Source: Mumia xiangluensis
GTDB taxonomy: Bacteria; Actinomycetota; Actinomycetes; Propionibacteriales; Nocardioidaceae
Reading direction: 5' to 3'
Assembly (NCBI RefSeq): GCF_010994095.1
Contig: NZ_WJYO01000001.1
Coordinates: forward strand, 1,116,001 to 1,180,000
DNA length: 64,000 bases
The notes beneath the pieces were generated by a model. That model had not been told where the DNA came from. It was given only the letters and a program-made list of their open reading frames with translations, and ran no database searches. Shown here in pieces: positions 30,547 to 37,208 of this stretch (the first letter of the stretch is position 1; each line of letters starts with the position of its first letter). A program made the position numbers and the translations under genes.

Positions 30547-32865
30547 ATGGGCGATCTGGCCGAAGCGAGCATGACCGCGCGGGCCATCAAGGTCCTCATC
30601 GTGGACGAACGACCGCAGTCGTCCACGGCGCACGAGGAGATGCTCCGGCGCGTGGTCCAGGAGCTGGACCGGATCGACGTACGGACCGAGTTCGCGCCGA
30701 GCCCTGACGACGCCGTGCTGCGGATCGCCTCCGACGCGTCGCTGTGCGCCGTGATCGCCGACGCTGGTGGCGACTCCGACCACCACGCCGCCCACGTGGA
30801 ACCCGATCGGCTGACGTCGTTCCTCGCCGGCGTGCGCGCCCGCAACGCCGACCTGCCCGTCTTCGTGATGACGGGCACCCGCGGCGCCGACTCGCTCGAC
30901 ACGGCGGTGCTGCGTGAGGTCGACCAGCTGATCTACCTGCTCGACGACACGCCGTCGTGGATCGCCGGGCGCATCCGCAACGCCGCAGAGCGCTATCGCC
31001 AGGACGTGCTCCCGCCGATGTTCGGAGCCCTGGTGGCGTTCTCCCGCAAGCACGAGTACTCGTGGCACACTCCCGGCCACGAGGGCGGCGCCGCATTCCT
31101 GCGCTCCCCGGCCGGGCGCGCGTTCTGGGAGTTCTTCGGCGAGCAGACCTTCCGCTCGGACCTGTCCGTGTCCGTCCGCGAGCTCGGCTCGCTGCTGGAC
31201 CACTCCGGCCCGATCGGCGAGGCAGAGCGCCGCGCCGCGACGATCTTCGGCGCCGACCGGACGTACTTCGTCACCAACGGCACCTCCACCTCCAACCGCG
31301 TCCTGCACCAGGCGTCGGTCGTCGCGGGCGACGTGATGGTGCTGGACCGCAACGCCCACAAGTCGATCGAGCAGGCCGCGACGCTCACCCACGGCGTACC
31401 GGTCTATCTCACGACGACCCGCAACCACCTCGGCATCATCGGCCCTGTCCCGCCGAGCGAGCTGACCCGGGCCGCGGTCGCCGGCAAGCTCGCCGCGTCG
31501 CCGCTCGTCGAGGACCCGTCTGTCCGCCCCGTGATCGCGATGATCACGAACTCGACGTACGACGGTCTGCTCTACCACGTACCGACCGTCGAGCAGACGC
31601 TCGGCGAGCACATCGACCGCCTGCACTTCGACGAGGCCTGGTACGGCTACGCCGCGTTCCACCCGATCTACGCGGAGCGGTTCGCGATGCACACCGGCGA
31701 GAGGCCGGCCGATGCGCCGACGACGTTCGCGACGCAGTCGACGCACAAGCTGCTCGCCGCGCTCTCGCAGGCGTCGTACCTGCACGTCCGCAACGGCCGC
31801 AACCCCGTCGAGCACGACCTGTTCAACGAGGCGTACATGATGCACGCCTCGACGTCCCCGCTGTACGCGATCATCGCCTCCAACGACGTGTCCGCCGCGA
31901 TGATGTCGGGTCGCGGGGGGCCGCTGCTGACCGGGATCTCGATCCAGGAGGCGGTCGCCTTCCGGCGTACGCTCGCCCGCGTCGCCGCGGAGACGCCCGA
32001 GGACGACTGGGCGCTGGTGCCGTGGCAGCCCGAGACCGTCACGCAGGCGGACGGGTCGAAGGTCCGGTTCGAGGACGCCGACGAGGAGTGGCTGTGCAGC
32101 TCGCCGGACCCGTGGCTGCTGCGGGCAGGCGACGACTGGCACGGGTTCGACCTGCCCGACGCGTACGCGATGCTGGACCCGATCAAGGTCACCGTCGTGA
32201 CGCCCGGCGTGAAGGAGGACGGGTCGCTCGCGGCGTTCGGCGTGCCGGCGCCGATCCTGTCCGAGTACCTCGAGCAGCAGGCGTCGATCGTCGTCGAGAA
32301 GACCCAGTCGTACTCGATCCTGCTCCTCTTCTCGATCGGCGTCACCCGCGGCAAGTGGGGCTCGCTGGTCACGACGCTGATGTCGTTCAAGCGGGACCTC
32401 GACGCCAACCGGCCGTTGGAGCAGGTGCTGCCCACGACGTACGCGTCCGACCCACGCCGCTATGCCGGAATGGGGCTGCGCGACCTCGCCGAGGAGCAGC
32501 ACGCGGCGATCGCCCGGACGCGGCTGCTGGCGCTGCAGAGGGAAGCGTTCGGGGCGCACCCGGTGCCGGTGATCACGCCGGCTGAGGCGTACGCGCACGT
32601 GGTCCGCGGCACGGTCGACGCCGTACCGCTGGACGATCTCGCGGGGCGGACCCTCGCGATCGGCGTCGTGCCCTACCCGCCGGGCATCCCCCTGGTCATG
32701 CCGGGCGAGTCGATCGGACCGGCGGACGGGCCGTTCCTCGCGTATCTGCAGGCGCTCGAGGATTTCGACCGGCTGTTCCCCGGGTTCGAGCACGAGACGC
32801 ACGGCGTCGAGGTCGTCGACGGCCGGTACGTCGCGCGCTGCGTCCGCGACTCTCCTGTCGGTTGA
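30547..32865 (+). CDS. PLP-dependent Orn/Lys/Arg decarboxylase (fold type I)
   Basis: A 772-residue decarboxylase of the large inducible type. An N-terminal wing/receiver-like domain (about residues 1-130, IKVLIVDERPQSS...) is followed by the PLP domain: HTPGHEGG, the VTNGTSTSN phosphate loop, DRNAHKS, FDEAWYGYA, and the PLP lysine in STHKLLAALSQAS (Lys401). A C-terminal domain ends with the conserved PYPPGIPLVMPGE. It converts a basic amino acid to its polyamine (cadaverine, putrescine or agmatine); which one is not readable. AGGAGG lies 11 bp upstream of the ATG; a TTG at 30538 and an ATG at 30571 are alternatives. It is monocistronic. Confidence 0.88.
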   Translation: MGDLAEASMTARAIKVLIVDERPQSSTAHEEMLRRVVQELDRIDVRTEFAPSPDDAVLRIASDASLCAVIADAGGDSDHHAAHVEPDRLTSFLAGVRARNADLPVFVMTGTRGADSLDTAVLREVDQLIYLLDDTPSWIAGRIRNAAERYRQDVLPPMFGALVAFSRKHEYSWHTPGHEGGAAFLRSPAGRAFWEFFGEQTFRSDLSVSVRELGSLLDHSGPIGEAERRAATIFGADRTYFVTNGTSTSNRVLHQASVVAGDVMVLDRNAHKSIEQAATLTHGVPVYLTTTRNHLGIIGPVPPSELTRAAVAGKLAASPLVEDPSVRPVIAMITNSTYDGLLYHVPTVEQTLGEHIDRLHFDEAWYGYAAFHPIYAERFAMHTGERPADAPTTFATQSTHKLLAALSQASYLHVRNGRNPVEHDLFNEAYMMHASTSPLYAIIASNDVSAAMMSGRGGPLLTGISIQEAVAFRRTLARVAAETPEDDWALVPWQPETVTQADGSKVRFEDADEEWLCSSPDPWLLRAGDDWHGFDLPDAYAMLDPIKVTVVTPGVKEDGSLAAFGVPAPILSEYLEQQASIVVEKTQSYSILLLFSIGVTRGKWGSLVTTLMSFKRDLDANRPLEQVLPTTYASDPRRYAGMGLRDLAEEQHAAIARTRLLALQREAFGAHPVPVITPAEAYAHVVRGTVDAVPLDDLAGRTLAIGVVPYPPGIPLVMPGESIGPADGPFLAYLQALEDFDRLFPGFEHETHGVEVVDGRYVARCVRDSPVG

Positions 32866-32872
32866 GCTCGTC

Positions 32873-33409
32873 TCATCGCGACGCGCGAATCGCGCTGTCC
32901 AGCGCGGACATGAGCTGCGCGGCGCGACTCCTGCCGGAGGGTGGGGACGGGTACCGGCACAGAATCTCGATCAGCAGCGGGGTGGCCCGCGCGCGAGCCT
33001 GCTCGATGATCCTGTTCGCGGCATCCTCGTCGCCGTCGGACTGGATCTCGGCGATGCGCGCGGCATTCGCGGCGGCGCGGAGGATGTGCCCGACCTGGTG
33101 CGCCTTGCGGATCGGGTGCAGGTAGGCAGCGGAGGCGGCGTCTCCGGCGGCCTGGGCGGTGAGGCGGGAGACCTCGGTGCTCGCCTCCCTTGCCGCTCGG
33201 TGGGCGTCCACGGACGTGACGCGCTGCAGCGCGGTCCTCGGGGCGCCGTGGACGAAGTCCCACGCAGCATCGACGGCCGCGCGGGGACGGGGATCATCGG
33301 GATCGGCGCTCTCGAACACCGGGAGCAGCTCCTGCGCGGTGTCCGTCACGTAGCGCGCGACGACGCGCAGCTCGTGGACGGTGAGCTCGAAGTCACCGCT
33401 CCCAGTCAC
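32873..33409 (-). CDS. Imm5-like helical protein (putative immunity family)
   Basis: A protein of about 178 residues, almost all alpha-helical, with the repeated Ala-rich pattern of Imm5-like proteins: LRVVARYVTDTAQELLPVFE, DPRPRAAVDAAWDFVHG, AHRAAREAS, GDAASAAYLHPIRKAHQVGHILRAAANAAR. In polymorphic-toxin systems such proteins neutralise a cognate toxin, but none is adjacent, so immunity is only a family label. A GTG at 33409 is suggested because the domain begins just after it; an ATG at 33481 would add 24 unconserved residues and overlap the next promoter. It is divergent from the VOC gene. Confidence 0.6.
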   Translation of the reverse strand: MTGSGDFELTVHELRVVARYVTDTAQELLPVFESADPDDPRPRAAVDAAWDFVHGAPRTALQRVTSVDAHRAAREASTEVSRLTAQAAGDAASAAYLHPIRKAHQVGHILRAAANAARIAEIQSDGDEDAANRIIEQARARATPLLIEILCRYPSPPSGRSRAAQLMSALDSAIRASR

Positions 33410-33501
33410 CACCCGGCGATTCTCGCCGAGGAGACAGACGCACGCCAACACGGGTCGTTTGAGCGAGCGAAGTGTCGCCACCGCCCGCTAGCGTGACGGG
33501 C

Positions 33502-33855
33502 ATGGCACTCACGGTGGGAATGGTCACGATCGATTGCGTCGACGCTCTGGCACTCGGCCGGTGGTGGGCAGAGCAGGTCGGCGGTGAGATCGTGCAGGAG
33601 AACGAGGGATTTTTCGTCGTGGTCTCGACCGGCGAGGGCAACGTCATGCTGGCGTTCCAGAAGGTCGAACGCGTCACCCCCGGCAAGAACAAGATGCACC
33701 TCGACCTGGTCACCGCAGACCTCGATGCCGAGGTCGAGCGACTCGAGGCCGCAGGCGCCGAGCAGGTCGCCACGCAGACCATGGACGACTTCCGGTGGGT
33801 GACGCTCGCCGATCCCGAGGGCAACTACTTCGACGTCGCGCAGGGCGAGGGCTGA
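33502..33855 (+). CDS. VOC (glyoxalase-like) domain protein
   Basis: A 117-residue vicinal-oxygen-chelate fold protein. Its two beta-alpha-beta-beta-beta modules show TIDCVDALALGRWWAEQVGG at the start, KMHLDLVTADLDAEVERLEAAGA in the middle and WVTLADPEGNYFDVAQG at the end, the usual actinobacterial glyoxalase-like pattern. The His in MHLDL and Glu in DPEGN are candidate metal ligands. The substrate is unknown. The ATG at 33502 is chosen on the normal family start. It converges on the mrp operon end (9-bp gap). Confidence 0.85.
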   Translation: MALTVGMVTIDCVDALALGRWWAEQVGGEIVQENEGFFVVVSTGEGNVMLAFQKVERVTPGKNKMHLDLVTADLDAEVERLEAAGAEQVATQTMDDFRWVTLADPEGNYFDVAQGEG

Positions 33856-33864
33856 CGCGACCCG

Positions 33865-34200
33865 TCAGTCGGGCAGCTGCTCGTCCACGAGCCGCTCGTC
33901 CGGCTCCTTGTCGCCGGTGCGATAGACGGCGCGTCCGAGCATGTGGGCAGCGACCGGTGCCGTGAGCAGCTGGAAGGCCGCGACCAGCACGAGGAGGCCG
34001 AGGTCGCTCCAGTGCTCCATCCGTAGCGCGATGCCCATCAGGATGAGCAGCAGGCCGAGCACCTGGGGCTTCGTGGCGGCATGCATCCGGCTGAAGAGGT
34101 TGTCGAACCGGATGATGCCGATCGCGGCGATCAGGGCGAGGAACGCGCCGACGAGCAGGCAGAATGCCGAGGCGATGTCGCGGATCAGGTCGAGGTTCAT
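33865..34200 (-). CDS. mrpG: Mrp cation/proton antiporter subunit G
   Basis: A 111-residue subunit with three hydrophobic helices. IASAFCLLVGAFLALIAAIGIIRFDNLFSRMHAATKPQ is the diagnostic MnhG/MrpG segment, and APVAAHMLGRAVYRTG closes the domain. It is the last gene of the operon, joined to mrpF by an ATGA overlap, and carries an acidic C-terminal tail (DKEPDERLVDEQLPD). The Mrp complex exchanges Na+/K+ for protons across the membrane. Confidence 0.93.
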   Translation of the reverse strand: MNLDLIRDIASAFCLLVGAFLALIAAIGIIRFDNLFSRMHAATKPQVLGLLLILMGIALRMEHWSDLGLLVLVAAFQLLTAPVAAHMLGRAVYRTGDKEPDERLVDEQLPD

Positions 34201-34547
34201 TGCGGCTGCTCCGCTCCGCCGGCGAAGCCGCCGCCCCCGCTGTCGGCGCGGTCGGCCTGGTCCGCCTCGTCCGACTCGTCGGGCTCGTCCCCCGTCGCGA
34301 AGCGGGCGATGCTGACGGATCCGACCACGCCCACGAGCGACAGGACGACGAGGATCGGGAGAGTGTCGGTGTGCCGGTTGTACGCCGCCTCCACGCCGAG
34401 ACCACCGACGAGGACGGCCACGAGGACGTCGATCGCGACCGCACGGTTCGGCATCGACGGGCCGATCGCGGCACGGACCACGCAGAGCAGGGCGGCGATC
34501 CCGAGCATGCCGCCGGCGGTCCAGGCGACCGCTGTCATCCAGGTCAT
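34197..34547 (-). CDS. mrpF: Mrp antiporter subunit F
   Basis: A 116-residue three-helix subunit. RAAIGPSMPNRAVAIDVL is the MnhF motif, and ILVVLSLVGVVGSVSIARF is the third helix. An unusually long acidic/glycine tail follows (about 30 residues, with eleven Asp/Glu). It overlaps mrpE and mrpG by 4 bp each. Its role is structural in the Mrp complex. Confidence 0.93.
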   Translation of the reverse strand: MTWMTAVAWTAGGMLGIAALLCVVRAAIGPSMPNRAVAIDVLVAVLVGGLGVEAAYNRHTDTLPILVVLSLVGVVGSVSIARFATGDEPDESDEADQADRADSGGGGFAGGAEQPQ

Positions 34548-35149
34548 GACGACGTGCCCTCCCCGTGGTCAGCGCGCCGCGCAGGCGGCAGCGCGGGAGG
34601 GGGTTGCTCGATGCGGGCGATGTCCTCGGCATTGCCCAGGGCCCGGACGACGCGCTCCTCCTCGGCCCACACGCGCTGCCGCGCGGCCTCGACGTCGTCC
34701 GCGTCGTTCGTCTCGATCACGTGGATCTGGAGGGTCCAGTCCTTGCGGGAGACCTCGATCAGCAGACTGCCGGGCACGAGCGACACGATCTCCGACGTCA
34801 TCATCAGGGCCAGGTCGCTGCGCGTCCGCATCGGCACGATGATGACGGAGTTCACGGGCTGGTAGCCGAACCGCAGCACGATGCCTGCCACCTGGATGCT
34901 GGAGAGGACCAGGTCGCGGAAGAACGCGTAGACGAGCACGGCCAACCGCCACGGGTGCACCCGCCCGGTGAAGTCGATCGGGGGCAGCGGGAACACACGG
35001 ATGATCGCGATGGAGATCACCACGCCGGCCAGGATGTTGCCGACGGTGAACTCTCCCCACAGCAGGACCCAGACGAGGGTCAGCCAGACCAGGACCGGCC
35101 ACTCGAGCGCGCGCCGTGCCTGCGCGCTCCGCGACGTCTCGGGGCTCAT
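34544..35149 (-). CDS. mrpE: Mrp antiporter subunit E
   Basis: A 201-residue subunit. Two N-terminal helices (VLVWLTLVWVLLWGEFTVGNILAG...) are followed by the conserved PWRLAVLVYAFFRDLVLSSIQVA. The cytoplasmic domain contains SEIVSLVPGSLLIEVSRKDWTLQIHVIE, the MnhE core. ATGA overlaps on both sides place it inside the operon. The C-terminal tail (DIARIEQPPPALPPARR...) is Pro-rich. Confidence 0.93.
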   Translation of the reverse strand: MSPETSRSAQARRALEWPVLVWLTLVWVLLWGEFTVGNILAGVVISIAIIRVFPLPPIDFTGRVHPWRLAVLVYAFFRDLVLSSIQVAGIVLRFGYQPVNSVIIVPMRTRSDLALMMTSEIVSLVPGSLLIEVSRKDWTLQIHVIETNDADDVEAARQRVWAEEERVVRALGNAEDIARIEQPPPALPPARRADHGEGTSS

Positions 35150-36771
35150 GGCGACACCTCCCCGGCGGCGGAGTCACCGGGCATGCTTCCGTCCTCCAGG
35201 ACGGTCTCGATGTACGGAGTGCGGTCTCGCAGCTCGGCAGCGGCCCGCTCCGTGATCCCGAACAGCGGTCCGGCGACCAAGGTCAGCGCCGTGCCGAGGG
35301 CGACCAGCGTCAACGTCGGCGCGACCATCGCACGCGGGAGGGAGCGTACGGACGTGACGGTGACCGTGTCGCCCCACGGCTCGCCCGACTTGGTGCCGGT
35401 GCTCGGGACCCACTCGCCGACCTCGTCCGGCTCCTCGGTGCGTGGACGCCAGAACGCGCGGTTCCAGGTCTTCGCAACGGCGTACAGGGTCAGGAGACTC
35501 GTCACGATCGACGCCGCGACGACCAGGTAGGCCAGCCAGCCTGCGCGGTCGACGCCGGCCTGGACGAGCGCGACCTTGCCGAGGAACCCGGAGAACGGCG
35601 GGATCCCGGACAGGTTCATCGCCGGGAGGAAGAACATCAGGGCGAGCACCGGCGCCGCCTTGGCCAGGCCACCGAGATGCTCCAGCGACGTCGAGCCGCC
35701 GCGGATCTCGATGAGGCCGGTGACGAGGAACAGCGTCGTCTGGATCGTGATGTGGTGGACGATGTAGAAGATGGCGCCGGCGAGGCCCAGATCGGACGCG
35801 ATCGCCACCCCGAACACCATGTAGCCGATGTGGCTGACCAGGGTGAACGAGAGCATACGTTTGATGTCCGACTGGGCGATGGCGCCGAGGATGCCGATCA
35901 GCATCGTCAGCAGCGCTGCCCACAGCAGCAGGTCCGACAGGGGACTGTCGGGGAAGAGCAGGGTCTGCACGCGCATGATCGCGTACACGCCGACCTTGGT
36001 CAGCAGGCCGGCGAACACCGCCGTGACCGGAGCGGGCGCCGTCGGGTAGGAGTCGGGAAGCCAGGCCGACAGCGGGAACACCGCCGCCTTGATCGAGAAC
36101 GCCGTGAGCAGCATCAGCTGCAGCACGACGCGCACGCCCTCGGGCACCTCCTGCAGCTTGACCGCGAGATCAGCCATGTTGACGGTGCCGGTGGCGGCGT
36201 AGACCCCCGCGATGGCGATGAGGAACACCATCGACGACAGCACGGACACGACGACGTACGTCGTGCCGGCCCGCACCCGCGGACCGGTGCCGCCGAGCGT
36301 GATGAGCACGTAGCTCGCCGCCAGCAGGACCTCGAAGCCGACGTACAGGTTGAAGAGGTCGCCCGACAGGAAGGCATTGGAGACACCAGCGACCAGGACG
36401 AGGTACGTCGGGTAGAAGACCGACAGCGGGGTGTCGCGGCCGAACTCGATGATCCCCTGGCCGACCGAGTAGACGAGGACCGACAGCGTGACGATCGCCG
36501 ACACGAGCAGCAGCAGGGCAGACAGACGGTCGGCGACGAGCACGATCCCCATGCGGGCGGGCCAGCCACCGACGTACACGACCTGGGGCCCGTCGCGGTC
36601 GGCCGCCCACAGGAGCGTGGCTGCGATGCCGACGATCGCGGTGAGGACCACGAAGCTGATCACCCGCTGGGCGCGGGCGTTGTGCCCGACGGCGAGGCAG
36701 ACGCCTGCGCCGAGGAGCGCCAGCACCACGGGGAGGGGGATCAGGAAGGACATCGCGGAGTCAGCGGTCAT
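35146..36771 (-). CDS. mrpD: Mrp antiporter subunit D
   Basis: A 541-residue NuoM/N-like proton-translocating subunit with about 14 helices. Key segments are FYPTYLVLVAGVSNAFLSGDLFNLYVGFEVLL (with the conserved helix-5 Glu), LTAFSIKAAVFPLSAWLPDSYPTAPAPVTAVFAGLLTKVGVYA (Lys pair) and IAQSDIKRMLSFTLVSHIGYM. It overlaps mrpC and mrpE. Together with MrpA it supplies the ion channels of the antiporter. The C-terminal extension after about residue 460 is soluble-looking and variable. Confidence 0.94.
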   Translation of the reverse strand: MTADSAMSFLIPLPVVLALLGAGVCLAVGHNARAQRVISFVVLTAIVGIAATLLWAADRDGPQVVYVGGWPARMGIVLVADRLSALLLLVSAIVTLSVLVYSVGQGIIEFGRDTPLSVFYPTYLVLVAGVSNAFLSGDLFNLYVGFEVLLAASYVLITLGGTGPRVRAGTTYVVVSVLSSMVFLIAIAGVYAATGTVNMADLAVKLQEVPEGVRVVLQLMLLTAFSIKAAVFPLSAWLPDSYPTAPAPVTAVFAGLLTKVGVYAIMRVQTLLFPDSPLSDLLLWAALLTMLIGILGAIAQSDIKRMLSFTLVSHIGYMVFGVAIASDLGLAGAIFYIVHHITIQTTLFLVTGLIEIRGGSTSLEHLGGLAKAAPVLALMFFLPAMNLSGIPPFSGFLGKVALVQAGVDRAGWLAYLVVAASIVTSLLTLYAVAKTWNRAFWRPRTEEPDEVGEWVPSTGTKSGEPWGDTVTVTSVRSLPRAMVAPTLTLVALGTALTLVAGPLFGITERAAAELRDRTPYIETVLEDGSMPGDSAAGEVSP

Positions 36772-37208
36772 CGCTCGGCCTCCGCAGGATCGGCGCCTTC
36801 CTCGTCCGGGTCACCGGTGCCTTCCTCGTACGACTGCGACGCCTCGTCGAGGTCGGCGAGACGCATGATGAGACGGTCCTCGACGTCGTCCTGGACCTCG
36901 TCGTGGCCCTCGAGCTGCCAGGACCTGTACGCGAGCGCGAGCAGGAACGCCGCCACGCCGAGGGTGATCACGATCGCCGTCAGAACCATGGCCTGAGGGA
37001 GAGGGTCGCTCATCGGAGACGGGTCGCTCTCGTCCACGATCGGGGCGCGACCGGGGGCCCCGGAGGCGACGATGAAGATGAGGTTGACGGCGTTGCCGAT
37101 CAGCAGCGTGCCGACGACGATCCGGGTCAGGCTGCGCTCGAGCAGGAGCGTGACCCCGCAGGCGAACGTCACGCCGATGACGACGATCAGGACGAGGTTG
37201 ACGGTCAT
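36768..37208 (-). CDS. mrpC: Mrp antiporter subunit C
   Basis: A 146-residue NuoK-like subunit with three helices. LVLIVVIGVTFACGVTLLLERSLTRIVVGTLLIGNAVNLIFI and DPLPQAMVLTAIVITLGVAAFLLALAYR are the conserved MnhC blocks. A long acidic C-terminal tail (about residues 100-146) is rich in Asp and Glu, similar in character to the MrpF tail. It is joined by ATGA overlaps to mrpA and mrpD. Confidence 0.94.
   Translation of the reverse strand: MTVNLVLIVVIGVTFACGVTLLLERSLTRIVVGTLLIGNAVNLIFIVASGAPGRAPIVDESDPSPMSDPLPQAMVLTAIVITLGVAAFLLALAYRSWQLEGHDEVQDDVEDRLIMRLADLDEASQSYEEGTGDPDEEGADPAEAER

Noticed and set aside
30091-32802. 903-codon minus-strand frame covering the decarboxylase
   Set aside because: It reads through the repeat array and antisense of the decarboxylase; its repetitive RFAPRPAE-type segments are translated repeat DNA.
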